Translations under genes and position numbers: made by a program
Part shown: positions 25,601 through 34,652 of the stretch, piece by piece
How positions within the stretch are numbered: the first letter of the stretch is position 1
How the letters are laid out: each line of letters begins with the position of its first letter
Notes under the pieces: generated by a model
The model's database searches: none
What the model was told of the DNA's origin: nothing
What the model saw: the letters and a program-made list of their open reading frames with translations, nothing else
Source of the DNA: Pseudomonas promysalinigenes
GTDB taxonomy: Bacteria; Pseudomonadota; Gammaproteobacteria; Pseudomonadales; Pseudomonadaceae
Direction: 5' to 3'
Assembly: GCF_014269025.2 (NCBI RefSeq)
Contig: NZ_CP077094.1
Coordinates: 2,728,001 to 2,792,000 of the forward strand
DNA length: 64,000 nt

Positions 25601-26680
25601 ATGACTTCATTACGCATTCATTGGTGCTCGCCCCTGGACAGCGGCCAGCATAAAGCCTGCGAAAAGTATGACACCGGGCGCCTGGACTTTGCCGGTATCG
25701 TCGACTTCGCCCAGGAAGCCGAAGCATTGGGCATCGACTCGTTGCTGATGGGCATTAGCTACCACATGCCCGACCCGCTCCCGATGATCGGCGCGCTGGT
25801 GCGCGAAACCGGCAGCGTCAAATTCATCCTCGCTTATCGGCCAGGCCTTCTGCACCCTACCTTATTCGCCCAGGTGGTCAACACGATTTCATGGATGGCC
25901 GACAAGCGCATCGCGCTGAACATCGTGGCTGGCATTTCCCCCGACGAACAGGCCTTCTACGGTGATTTCGAAGAACATGACCGACGCTATGCCCGCAGCT
26001 GCGAATTCATTGATGTCCTAAAGCGCTTCTGGAGTGGCGAACAACCGTTGAGTCACCATGGCGACTTTTACCGCTTGAAGAATGCTCAATTGGGCTTGCC
26101 TTACAAAGACCACGAGCGCCCTCGCCTTTACCTGAGCGGCGGGTCCGCCATCGCCCGGCAAGTGGCCATCAGCCGCAGCGATTGTTGGCTGCGATACGGC
26201 GATACCCCCGAAGGGATCGCGGCCGCGTCGCACGACGTGCTGCAAGCCGGTTGCTCGGTGGGTATCCGCATGCACGTACTGGCGCGCGAGACCCGCAACG
26301 AAGCACTGGCAGCGGTAAAAGGGATGATGGCGGACCCAGACCAGCAGCATCATGAATGGGTTCGACAGTTTGTCGCGCGCTGCGATTCCGAGGCAGTCAA
26401 GACATCTTTTCGCCTTGCCGAAAGTGCCAGCGACGATTGGCTATCGCCAATGCTCTGGTCCGGCGCTGTGCCCTATCGGGGCGGGCCGGCACTGTGCGTA
26501 GTCGGCAGCTACGAGGACGTAGCCAACTACCTGCTGGAATACAAGAAGGTTGGGGTCAGCGAGTTCATCTTCTCGGGCTGGCCGACTCGTGACGAAATGC
26601 GCCGCTTCTGCCAACACGTCCTGCCGCGACTGCGTGAACTGGAAGCAGCGTTAGAGCGCCAGCGTGAGTCAACACGATGA
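25601..26680 (+). CDS. LLM-class flavin-dependent monooxygenase
   Basis: A 359-residue luciferase-like (SsuD/NtaA/LuxA) TIM-barrel protein. Typical segments are IVDFAQEAEALGIDSLLMGI, VKFILAYRPGLLHPTLFAQV, ISWMADKRIALNIVAG and the insertion-region arginines near EEHDRRYARSCEFIDVLKRFW. Members use FMNH2 and oxygen for oxygenation at carbon, sulphur or nitrogen. In this cluster it could oxygenate an amine or amide, but no substrate is evident. No flavin reductase gene accompanies it. Its last codon overlaps the mutase sigma-subunit start by 4 bases (ATGA). Confidence 0.85.
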   Translation: MTSLRIHWCSPLDSGQHKACEKYDTGRLDFAGIVDFAQEAEALGIDSLLMGISYHMPDPLPMIGALVRETGSVKFILAYRPGLLHPTLFAQVVNTISWMADKRIALNIVAGISPDEQAFYGDFEEHDRRYARSCEFIDVLKRFWSGEQPLSHHGDFYRLKNAQLGLPYKDHERPRLYLSGGSAIARQVAISRSDCWLRYGDTPEGIAAASHDVLQAGCSVGIRMHVLARETRNEALAAVKGMMADPDQQHHEWVRQFVARCDSEAVKTSFRLAESASDDWLSPMLWSGAVPYRGGPALCVVGSYEDVANYLLEYKKVGVSEFIFSGWPTRDEMRRFCQHVLPRLRELEAALERQRESTR

Positions 26681-27135
26681 TAGCCGAACGCTTTTGCCTA
26701 CTGGCAACAGTCGAGTCCGACTCGCACATGTGGAACTTGGTCTACCTGCAATTGTGGCTGGCCGAGCGCGGTTGGCAGGTGCTCAACCTGGGCTGCTGCA
26801 CGCCAGTGCAGGCCGTGCTAGACGCTCTCGACCATCATCGCCACCCGCACCTGCTAGTGATCAGCAGCGTCAATGGCCATGGCTATTCCCAAGGACTGGC
26901 ACTGATTCGCACGTTGCGCCAGCGTCACCCCCACTTACACGTAGTGATTGGCGGCAAGTTGACCACAAGCCAAGCGCACACCCAAAAGGTAGGCGCCGAG
27001 TTGCTGGCCGCAGGCTTCGACGCGGTATTCACTCAAGCGGACGCGCTCGATACGTTCGACCGTCACCTGCAAAAGCTGAACCAGCACCAGCATCCACTGT
27101 TGCTCGGGACAGGCACCGTGCCGAACTGGTTCTGA
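26677..27135 (+). CDS. Glutamate mutase sigma (B12-binding) subunit-like protein
   Basis: A 152-residue B12-binding domain of the GlmS/MamA type. The cobalt-ligating motif is present as D15-S-H17-M-W-N20. The usual DxHxxG glycine is replaced by Asn, while the axial His and its Asp partner are kept. The second motif SSVNGHG (63-69) matches SSLYGQG of clostridial GlmS, and GG (92-93) matches the third, cofactor-tail-binding motif. The length is close to GlmS (about 137) plus a short tail. The partner epsilon subunit is encoded three genes downstream, which is unusual since the two are normally adjacent. Confidence 0.85.
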   Translation: MIAERFCLLATVESDSHMWNLVYLQLWLAERGWQVLNLGCCTPVQAVLDALDHHRHPHLLVISSVNGHGYSQGLALIRTLRQRHPHLHVVIGGKLTTSQAHTQKVGAELLAAGFDAVFTQADALDTFDRHLQKLNQHQHPLLLGTGTVPNWF

Positions 27136-27164
27136 CTTATCCCACGCTTCCCAAGGAATGAGCC

Positions 27165-28403
27165 ATGCATATCGTGATCGTCAACCGCTGGCCTCGCTTC
27201 AAAGACAGTCAGCGCTGGGACAACGAACTTACCCGTTACGAAGAATTCTTTGATCATCACGCTCATCGCATCAGCTACGTGGTTGATGGCCCTGGTAGCC
27301 TCGGCGTACTGACCCCTCGCGCGCACATCGCCCATCTTGTGCAGGTCGAGGACGTCAACCAGTACTCACAACTGCTGGCCGCTGTAAGCGAAGTGGTCGA
27401 GCGGGTCGGGCCGGTCGATCTTCTGATCGCTCTCTCCGAGTTCACTCTGGAGATTGCCGCCAAGGTGCGTAAGACACTGAACATTCCCGGCCAAGGTCCT
27501 GAACAAGTAGCGGTCTACCGCGATAAAGCACGCATGAAGCAGATCGTGCGCCAGTGCGGGATACCAGTCCCAGCCTTCATTCGCTGTGAAAGCATCGAGC
27601 ACACCCTGGCTTTCGCTGAGCAGGTCGGCTACCCGCTCATCGTTAAGCCCGTCGATGGTGCCGCCAGCATGGGTGTGGCACGTGTCGACAGCGCTGAGCA
27701 ATTACGTGCTGCATTGCAGGATTTAGATCTGCAGCGCTACGAAGTCGAAACCTTCATCAACGGCCAGGTGTACCACGTCGACGGTTACACCGATGCCGCA
27801 GGCCAGATACCGTTCCAGGCAGTATCTCGATACCTGAATAGTTGCCTGGATTTCGCCCACGGCCACCCGCTGGGTTCGGTACTTTTGCAACGCTCGCCTT
27901 TGCGCACCCGTATCGAGACCTTCAGCCGCCAGTGCTCGCAAGCGCTGGGGCTGTATGACACAGCCTTCCATCTGGAGCTTTTCGTGTGCCCCGATGAAAG
28001 CCTGGTGTTTCTCGAAGTCGGGGCACGAGTGGGCGGCAGTGAAGTACCGCACCTCATCAATAAGGTGTTCGGTGTCAACCTTTACGAGCACTGGCTAAAA
28101 CACCTTGTAGGTGGTGCTACCGAGCTTCCCGCACCTCAAGGCGATCCCAGCGGTGGTTGGCTGATCATCCCTAAACCCCAGCGAGTGCCGAGTAAAGTAC
28201 TCAAGGCACCTTCGCAACGCGGCCAGGTAGCCTCACTTTGGCGCGAGCTGCTTCCTCAACCTGGCCAGATATTGGACGCCGGCGGCGGCTACGACTCCCT
28301 GCAAGGCGGGCGCTTCATCTTTACCGGCCTGAGCCAGCCCGAGATCGAGCGAGATATACAACACGTCATCGACCACTACCGCCTAGAGGTGAAACCGATA
28401 TGA
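27165..28403 (+). CDS. ATP-grasp domain carboxylate-amine ligase (first of two)
   Basis: A 412-residue protein with the ATP-grasp fold. A preATP-grasp Rossmann region occupies about residues 1-115. The ATP-binding lysine segment is GYPLIVKPVDGAASMGVARV (about residues 158-177). The C-terminal catalytic/Mg motif is VFLEVGARVGGSEVPHLI. It resembles carboxylate-amine ligases that form amide or dipeptide bonds via acyl phosphates. The last 80 residues form an extra domain. It overlaps the next gene by 4 bases (ATGA). It likely condenses the modified amino acid with a second building block (inference). Confidence 0.85.
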   Translation: MHIVIVNRWPRFKDSQRWDNELTRYEEFFDHHAHRISYVVDGPGSLGVLTPRAHIAHLVQVEDVNQYSQLLAAVSEVVERVGPVDLLIALSEFTLEIAAKVRKTLNIPGQGPEQVAVYRDKARMKQIVRQCGIPVPAFIRCESIEHTLAFAEQVGYPLIVKPVDGAASMGVARVDSAEQLRAALQDLDLQRYEVETFINGQVYHVDGYTDAAGQIPFQAVSRYLNSCLDFAHGHPLGSVLLQRSPLRTRIETFSRQCSQALGLYDTAFHLELFVCPDESLVFLEVGARVGGSEVPHLINKVFGVNLYEHWLKHLVGGATELPAPQGDPSGGWLIIPKPQRVPSKVLKAPSQRGQVASLWRELLPQPGQILDAGGGYDSLQGGRFIFTGLSQPEIERDIQHVIDHYRLEVKPI

Positions 28404-29893
28404 AAGACTTTGCCCGCCATGCGCAGGACGAGGCCTTGTTGAAGCGCCTGAGCGCCTACTTGAGCACGAACGACCGCTCTGCTGTGCGGGTCATCAGCGA
28501 CCGCCTCATCGACGCCGCCGGAGGCATCTCACAAGTCCGCGAATTTCGGTTGATGGTTGCCTTCGGCGGTGGCAAGGACAGCGCCTACACGGTGTCGCTA
28601 ATGCGCGCTGTGCAGTTGTACCTAGCTGTGGTGTCCAACCACACATTCCACCTGCGTGTTGCCACCATGCGCCACGCTGGAGTAGCGGACGCGGTGATGG
28701 CCAATATCGATCGCGTCTACCAAGCCCTTGAGATGTATTGCGACCCGCGAGTTGAGGTGCTGCTAGTCGATCATCGACAGATCCGTACTTTCGAGCGCCA
28801 TCTACCGTTGCCTGAGAATGTACGGGCGATGAATCGCTTCGACGTATTGATGAACGGCCATCGCACCGCTGGTGACGGACGCCCAACCTTTTGCAATAGC
28901 TGCAACCTCGCAGTAGCCGATTTCTATGGCCGTGCTGCCTGGTGGCAAGGGGGCGTCGACGCCGTCGTCACCGGCGACTCACGCAAGGAGCAAAAGCACT
29001 ATTTCACGTGGATCATGCGTCTGGCGCAAAGCCTTGGTTTGGATATCAACGCATGTAGAGATCAAGGGCTGCGCGGCCTGTTGCAGGCTCTGGACGGCGT
29101 GGCCCAAGCCTACTTCATCGAGCTTTTTGGCGAAGGCTTCGACCAAGCCCTCGCCGAGCGTCGGGTCAACATTGGCGGGGTCGAGGCTGAACCTGCGTTC
29201 ATCAGCATCTACGATCTGGTGAGCTATCGAGTGGACGACCACTGGGAGCTGATCACCGACTTCCTTGGTTTCCGTTTTGAGGAACCGGCCTTCAGCTTTA
29301 CCGAATCGGACTGCGCGAATCCAATGTTGATGGCCCATCTACGCGGGCTTAAAGCGCAGTACGTTCAAGGCCGCGGCTACGACGAAGGTGTGGCTGAGTA
29401 CCTGGAATTGGCCAAAGCGTTGATGCGCAAGAAGGAAATGCCCGAACGCCTGATCGAGTTGGCCTTAGCCCCCTACGCTGGCTCAACGGGCAAAAAGGCA
29501 CGCCGCAGGTTGGCCGACGACTTTGCTGCCAGTGCGCTGAACCTTACTGAAGTCCAACTGACCTGCATGCAGTTTTCACCCTTCGTCGCCCGTGGTCGTG
29601 GCTTAGCAATGTACCTAGGCTTGCGTCACCCATCACTGGTTGCGCTCCTGGACGACCTGCATGCGATGCTGGCCGATGAGCTCAGGGACAACGAACTGGA
29701 AAGCTGGCTCAGCGAAGTCAGCGGCCTGCCACTGACAGCGCTACAGAGCTTGTACCGCCTTGAACCAGTCGATTTCAACAGCGACGTCTCGCTGATCGCT
29801 CGTGTGCGCGCAGGTGACCCGCATAAAGGCCGGATCGTTCGTCGGGACCCGACTTCCGGTTTGCAAGTGGTCGAATTGGTGTCGGGACGCTGA
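28400..29893 (+). CDS. PP-loop (AANH superfamily) ATP pyrophosphatase-like enzyme
   Basis: A 497-residue protein with an N-terminal adenine-nucleotide alpha-hydrolase domain. The PP-loop is F55-GGGKDS-61, close to the SGGxDS consensus with the first Ser replaced by Gly. A CxxC pair (FCNSCN, C165 and C168) follows at a position used for zinc or for sulphur handling in TtcA/sugar-amidotransferase relatives. The TGDSRKEQKHY segment near residue 190 is also conserved-looking. The C-terminal 280 residues match nothing I recognise. Adenylation of a carbonyl, amide or urea followed by attack of N or S is the family chemistry. The start overlaps the ATP-grasp gene by 4 bases. Confidence 0.75.
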   Translation: MKDFARHAQDEALLKRLSAYLSTNDRSAVRVISDRLIDAAGGISQVREFRLMVAFGGGKDSAYTVSLMRAVQLYLAVVSNHTFHLRVATMRHAGVADAVMANIDRVYQALEMYCDPRVEVLLVDHRQIRTFERHLPLPENVRAMNRFDVLMNGHRTAGDGRPTFCNSCNLAVADFYGRAAWWQGGVDAVVTGDSRKEQKHYFTWIMRLAQSLGLDINACRDQGLRGLLQALDGVAQAYFIELFGEGFDQALAERRVNIGGVEAEPAFISIYDLVSYRVDDHWELITDFLGFRFEEPAFSFTESDCANPMLMAHLRGLKAQYVQGRGYDEGVAEYLELAKALMRKKEMPERLIELALAPYAGSTGKKARRRLADDFAASALNLTEVQLTCMQFSPFVARGRGLAMYLGLRHPSLVALLDDLHAMLADELRDNELESWLSEVSGLPLTALQSLYRLEPVDFNSDVSLIARVRAGDPHKGRIVRRDPTSGLQVVELVSGR

Positions 29894-29896
29894 GCA

Positions 29897-31144
29897 ATGC
29901 CGCCTCTTTCCAGCAGCCATTTTCAATCATTCATCGAACGCGCCCGTGCGCGCGGACAGTTGGTGGTGCAACCGCGAATGGGCTTCGGTGATATCACGAG
30001 TATGCGTTTAGGGCTCCAAGCCGTATCACGCCATCCGGGCGCGCTGGGCACCATTACCCTGGACAGCTACACGCGGGTCGGCGACTACCAAGGCGCGCAG
30101 CGCTGTCTGAACAATGGCAGCCCCCTTAACGGATTCCCCATTATCAACCACCCGCCCGATGCCCTGCGCAACATGCTCAACGGGTTGCACGGCAAGGATT
30201 TTCCTATCCAGGTTCGCCATGGCACCGCCAAGCCGCAGAGCATTTTCAAGCGTATGACTGCCGTAGGCCTGGAAGCCACGGAAGGTGGGCCGGTGTCTTA
30301 CTGCATGCCCTACAGCCGCATGCCGCTGCGCCATGCTGTGGACGCCTGGACGCAAAGCTGCCAGTTGCTTGCCGAAGGCTGCGCTCACGGGCACATCGAA
30401 AGTTTTGGCGGCTGCCTGCTCGGCCAGCTGTGCCCGCCTTCTATGCTGCTGACGGTGGGGCTGCTGGAAGCCCTTTTCTTCCGTCAGCACGGCATCCGCA
30501 GCGTGTCCATCAGTTATACCCAGGGCACCAGCGTAGCCCAAGACCAGGGCGCCTTGCGTGCTTTGCGCTTATTGGCAGCGGAGTTACTGGGCGATATCCA
30601 CTGGCATGTGGTGGTGTACACCTACATGGGCGTCTTTCCAAAAACCGTGCACGGCGCGAGGCGGCTAATCGCTGACAGCGTGACACTGGCCAAGGCTACT
30701 GGTTGCGAACGGCTCATCGTCAAGACCGTGGCAGAAGCCCGGCAAATTCCTACGATACGCGACAACCTGCGGGCTCTGAAGCTGGCCAGCGTCACTGCGG
30801 CACGCAGCAACCCGTCACTGGAGCCAACCAGTCAGTCCCATTATGAAGAGATCCTGATCGAAACCAGGCAATTGCTCAATGCGGTGTTCAACCTGCGTGG
30901 CGACATCGGTCCCGCCCTGGTCCAAGCCTTCGCCCGCGGCCTGCTGGATATCCCCTATTGCCTGCACCCAGACAATGGCGGGCGTGCTCGCACGCTGATC
31001 GATGATCAAGGCGCATTGCGCTGGGCCAGCTGCGGCAGACTGCCGCTGGCCAGCCACAACAGGCGTATGACCCAAGTCCGTGCCGATCAGCTATCCCAGA
31101 TGTTGAATTACATGGTGAATCGCTATGACAAACCATTGCATTGA
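29897..31144 (+). CDS. Glutamate mutase epsilon (catalytic) subunit-like protein
   Basis: A 415-residue TIM-barrel protein closely patterned on clostridial GlmE, which isomerises L-glutamate to threo-3-methylaspartate with adenosylcobalamin. All catalytic landmarks are present at matching spacing: the arginine claw R27 (QPRMG), R60 (DSYTR) and R107 (QVRHGT), then E129 (TEGG), Y135 and Y139 (SYCMPY). Compare R66, R100, R149, E171, Y177 and Y181 in Clostridium. The protein is about 65 residues shorter, mainly at the C-terminus. There is no methylaspartate ammonia-lyase nearby, so the product is probably used for biosynthesis rather than degraded. Its gene overlaps the next by 20 bases. Confidence 0.9.
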   Translation: MPPLSSSHFQSFIERARARGQLVVQPRMGFGDITSMRLGLQAVSRHPGALGTITLDSYTRVGDYQGAQRCLNNGSPLNGFPIINHPPDALRNMLNGLHGKDFPIQVRHGTAKPQSIFKRMTAVGLEATEGGPVSYCMPYSRMPLRHAVDAWTQSCQLLAEGCAHGHIESFGGCLLGQLCPPSMLLTVGLLEALFFRQHGIRSVSISYTQGTSVAQDQGALRALRLLAAELLGDIHWHVVVYTYMGVFPKTVHGARRLIADSVTLAKATGCERLIVKTVAEARQIPTIRDNLRALKLASVTAARSNPSLEPTSQSHYEEILIETRQLLNAVFNLRGDIGPALVQAFARGLLDIPYCLHPDNGGRARTLIDDQGALRWASCGRLPLASHNRRMTQVRADQLSQMLNYMVNRYDKPLH

Positions 31145-32378
31145 CCCCATCCAACGCCCAATCGTGCTCGTGGATGCCTACTCCACTGGTGCCATCCTCG
31201 CGCGCGCCCTGGCCGAACATCGACCGCTGTTGCACGTGGCGTCGCGGCGTGGGATGCCGCCCGCGTTCGCAGCCAGTTGCCCAGAGCATTTATTCATCGC
31301 GCACTATAACCTGCACGATGGGAACTTCGATTATCTGTGCCAGGCTTTGGCCGCCCAGCAGCCGAGCGCCGTGCTAACCGGCAGCGAGTTCGGCATCGAG
31401 CTTGCCGACAGCCTTGCCGCAGCCTTAGGCCTATCAGGTAACGACCCAATGTTGTCCACCGCTCGGCGCAACAAAGCGCAGATGGCAGAACGAGTCGCCG
31501 CTGCCGGTCTACCAGTAGCGGATCAACTGCGTACGGGCAATGCCGAACAGGCCTGCCAATGGTTCCAGGCACGTGGTTCGAACTGCGTAGTCGTAAAGCC
31601 CCTGGACAGTGCCGGCTCCGATCAGGTGTTCATCTGCAAGAACATCAGCCAAGTTCGCGAGGCTGCGAATGCTATCCTCGGTAACGTCAACCTGATGATG
31701 TGCCCAAACAATGAGCTGCTCGTGCAAACCTTCCTCGAAGGCGATGAATACGTAATCAACACCGTCAGCCACGAAGGCCAGCACTGGCTGACTGATGCCT
31801 GGCGGTGCAGCAAGACACTAAGTCGCGAGGGACGCAAGATCTACGATAGCGAATACCTGATGCATCAGGATGATCCTTGCCTGGCGACACTGGTTGACTA
31901 TGTGGAGGGGGTGCTCGATGCCCTGGCCATCACCGAGGGCCCTGCCCACACTGAGGTCATCCTGACCAGCCAGGGGCCACGCTTACTTGAGACTGGCGCA
32001 CGCCTTTCAGGTCTGGCCAACCCCACCGCGCTGCGTGCAGCTACCGGCGCGGACCAGGTCGGGCTGACAGTGCAAGCTTGCCTCAACCCAGGCCGCCTGA
32101 GCCGGCACCCCCGCCGTTATCAGCGGCTGCAAGCAGCTTGCACGTTGAACCTGATCGCCCGCAGCCAGCGCGTGTTTGAGGTAAGTCGAGTGTCGGCTCA
32201 GCTGAACTCATTGGCATCGTTCAACAGCGCCCGGTGGCGCCTTGCGGACGGTCGTACGTTGATGCCGACAATCGACCTGAACAGTTCACCCGGTGCCGTG
32301 TTCCTGGTACACCCAGACCCGGAACGCATTGAGCAGGACCATGGCGCCTGGCGGGTTTGGGAGCAGCACTGGCTTTAA
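31125..32378 (+). CDS. ATP-grasp domain carboxylate-amine ligase (second of two)
   Basis: A 417-residue ATP-grasp protein only distantly similar to the one at 27,165. It has the lysine segment [20 protein letters not shown] (about residues 146-165), the lid-adjacent [20 protein letters not shown] and the Mg/ATP motif [20 protein letters not shown]. The pattern is that of carboxylate-amine ligases such as those making dipeptides outside ribosomes. The ATG at 31,125 lies inside the end of the mutase gene (20-base overlap), indicating tight coupling. Two ligases plus the AsnA-like enzyme suggest up to three amide-forming steps. Confidence 0.85.
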   Translation: MTNHCIDPIQRPIVLVDAYSTGAILARALAEHRPLLHVASRRGMPPAFAASCPEHLFIAHYNLHDGNFDYLCQALAAQQPSAVLTGSEFGIELADSLAAALGLSGNDPMLSTARRNKAQMAERVAAAGLPVADQLRTGNAEQACQWFQARGSNCVVVKPLDSAGSDQVFICKNISQVREAANAILGNVNLMMCPNNELLVQTFLEGDEYVINTVSHEGQHWLTDAWRCSKTLSREGRKIYDSEYLMHQDDPCLATLVDYVEGVLDALAITEGPAHTEVILTSQGPRLLETGARLSGLANPTALRAATGADQVGLTVQACLNPGRLSRHPRRYQRLQAACTLNLIARSQRVFEVSRVSAQLNSLASFNSARWRLADGRTLMPTIDLNSSPGAVFLVHPDPERIEQDHGAWRVWEQHWL

Positions 32379-32424
32379 ACGACCGCCCTGTTCATCGGGC
32401 CGCTTCATCATGAAGGACACATCT

Positions 32425-33240
32425 ATGAGCACGCATATTCGTAACAGGCGACTGACGGTCCCACAACTGGTGGCGATGAAAGGCCAGCAAAAGATCGTTT
32501 CGCTGACGGCTTACTCTAGCGCGATCGCCAAGGTGATCGACCCCTTGGTCGATTTCATCCTGGTCGGTGACTCCACCGCGATGGTTGGTTACGGTCGCCC
32601 GAGTACCTTGAGCATGCGCTTGGAAGAGACCATCGCTCATACCCGAACAGTGGTCGACAGCACCCGACTGGCCTGCGTCATCGCCGATATGCCGTTCGGC
32701 AGTTACCAACAATCCCATGAACAAGCGTTTCGAAACTGCGCCCAAGTACTGGCCGACACCGGCTGTGACGCCGTCAAATTGGAGGTCAACCAGGCCTTGG
32801 CCAGTACTGTGGAGTTTCTTGTCGCGCGGGGAATACCGGTTATGGCGCATATCGGCTTGATGCCCCAATTCGTGAATGTAATGGGTGGTTACAAGGCACA
32901 GGGACTCAGCCCCGAGAGCGGCGTGGCCTTGTGCCGCGATGCTCGTGCCAGTCTGCAGGCCGGTGCGTTCGGCCTATTGCTTGAAGGTGTTGCAGAATCT
33001 GTGGCCAGGAAGATTACCCAAGCCACCGACAAACCCACCATTGGCATTGGTGCTTCACCCGCGTGCGATGGCCAGGTACTGGTCACCGAAGATCTACTGG
33101 GCCTAACCGGGGATCAGGTTCCGCGTTTCGTCAAGCCGTATGCGGACGTTGCAGAAGTAATCCGTGAGGCCTGTACCCGTTTCGCGAATGAAGTACGCGA
33201 CGGTACCTTCCCTGAAACGCATCACTGTTACGGCGTTTGA
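32425..33240 (+). CDS. Ketopantoate hydroxymethyltransferase (PanB) family protein in the biosynthetic operon
   Basis: A 271-residue TIM-barrel enzyme with every PanB catalytic position: D49 (VGDST), D88 (ADMPFGSY), K118 and E120 (VKLE), H142 (AHIGLMPQ) and E187 (LLLEGVAE). PanB transfers a hydroxymethyl group from 5,10-methylene-tetrahydrofolate to 2-oxoisovalerate. Its place as last gene of this operon, away from panC, suggests a specialised copy acting on a 2-oxo acid of the pathway or supplying a pantoate-like unit. I chose the ATG at 32,425 (AAGGAC upstream) over 32,410. Its 3' end overlaps the convergent regulator by 13 bases. Confidence 0.85.
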   Translation: MSTHIRNRRLTVPQLVAMKGQQKIVSLTAYSSAIAKVIDPLVDFILVGDSTAMVGYGRPSTLSMRLEETIAHTRTVVDSTRLACVIADMPFGSYQQSHEQAFRNCAQVLADTGCDAVKLEVNQALASTVEFLVARGIPVMAHIGLMPQFVNVMGGYKAQGLSPESGVALCRDARASLQAGAFGLLLEGVAESVARKITQATDKPTIGIGASPACDGQVLVTEDLLGLTGDQVPRFVKPYADVAEVIREACTRFANEVRDGTFPETHHCYGV

Positions 33241-34652
33241 AACCTGCCTCGAACAGCCTCGTCTTGCACTGCCTTGACCAGGCATCGCAGCGCATGGGGG
33301 ATGTCCTTGTCCCAGTCCAGTGTGTAGCAAAGGCGAAGGTGATTGCGCCAAAGACCAGCCTGGCTAAAAATTTCCCCTGGCGCGATGACGATGCCCTGCG
33401 ATAGCAACCGCTCGAAGACCCGCCGCATGTCCACCGAGCGGTTCGACTCCAGCCAGAAGCTCGCGCCCCCTTTGGGTTCAATGATGCGCAGGCAGCCCTG
33501 ACCGTGGGCTTTCAATAAGGCCTTCATGTGCTGCATGCGTTCATGAAGCAGCTTGTGCAGCGCTTTTACATGCAATTCGACCCGACGCGTGGTGAACAGC
33601 TTGGCAATTGCCTTCTGGCGTATGGGCGACAAGCGAAAGGCCCGCTGCAGAAACAGGTGCCGCAGTTGCTCGGTGTGCCCCCGGCAGAGCAGGTAACCAT
33701 AGGGTGCTTCGGCACCTATCACCTTGTCGAAAGCAGAGAACACCAAGAGCCGATCAGGGTTGGCGAAATCTCGATAACGCGCTGCGGCAGGCTGGAAACA
33801 GAACTCCCCATAGCTGTCGTTCTCGAACAGCCATACATCGTGTTCTGCGAGCCAGCGACAGACCTGCTGCTTGTCCGCTGCCGACACCATGCCGCCTTGC
33901 GGTACGTTCGTAGTAGACGACAAGAACGCCACACTCACCGGCTCAGTGTCGAGCACCCGACGTAGTTGCAGTAGGTCCAACCGGCCATCTTCAGCCAAAG
34001 GAACCTCAATGATAGTCATGCCTGCCGCAAGCAACTGCCTGAGCACCACCCAGCTACATGGCGACTCGACCAGGGCCACCTTGCCGTCAAGGCTTAGGCC
34101 ACGCAGCGACAATTCCAGGACGCTGCGCAAGTCGCAGCCTATGAACACATGCTCGGCCTGCCAGCAGCGGTGAGGGGAACGGGTATAACGATCCGCCAGG
34201 ACGCTGCGCAGTTCCAGCTCACCAAACGGTTGGTACAACGGCGCGGACGAGCGCGGGTACCGCCGTGCGAGTTCACGCTCGATCATCAGCAGTGGACGTT
34301 CAAGTGACAGCAGCATGGCTGGAGCGTCGCTGCTCAGCGCCAACATACCGGGCTGACGAGCGCTGGAAAAAACGGTATCGAGTAAACTCGCCGACCGCTC
34401 GATAGGCAGCACAGAGCGGCAAACCCGAGTGTAAAAGCCGAGCTTAGGGCGCGCGTACACGAGGCCCTCATCCTCAAGCAACGAATAGGCATACTTGATG
34501 GTGGTTAGCGAAACATTCAAACGTTGGGCCATTTGCCGTAGCGACGGCAGGCGCTGCTCAACATCAGACGGCAGCGCTTCAATCCAATTGAGCAAGTAGG
34601 TATAGACGGCTTGGTAGGCAAAGTTGGATTTATTGGTTTTGTTCGCATTCAT
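33228..34652 (-). CDS. MocR/PdxR-type transcriptional regulator (GntR HTH fused to aminotransferase-like domain)
   Basis: A 474-residue fusion. The N-terminal winged helix-turn-helix (about residues 10-75: [20 protein letters not shown], then [19 protein letters not shown]) is of GntR type. The C-terminal fold-type I PLP domain keeps the pyridine-binding Asp (FENDSYGEF) and the Schiff-base lysine ([15 protein letters not shown]). MocR proteins sense PLP or amino compounds. It is convergent to the operon and overlaps its last gene by 13 bases. As the only regulator next to the cluster it probably controls both divergent transcription units (inference). Confidence 0.87.
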   Translation of the reverse strand: MNANKTNKSNFAYQAVYTYLLNWIEALPSDVEQRLPSLRQMAQRLNVSLTTIKYAYSLLEDEGLVYARPKLGFYTRVCRSVLPIERSASLLDTVFSSARQPGMLALSSDAPAMLLSLERPLLMIERELARRYPRSSAPLYQPFGELELRSVLADRYTRSPHRCWQAEHVFIGCDLRSVLELSLRGLSLDGKVALVESPCSWVVLRQLLAAGMTIIEVPLAEDGRLDLLQLRRVLDTEPVSVAFLSSTTNVPQGGMVSAADKQQVCRWLAEHDVWLFENDSYGEFCFQPAAARYRDFANPDRLLVFSAFDKVIGAEAPYGYLLCRGHTEQLRHLFLQRAFRLSPIRQKAIAKLFTTRRVELHVKALHKLLHERMQHMKALLKAHGQGCLRIIEPKGGASFWLESNRSVDMRRVFERLLSQGIVIAPGEIFSQAGLWRNHLRLCYTLDWDKDIPHALRCLVKAVQDEAVRGRFQTP

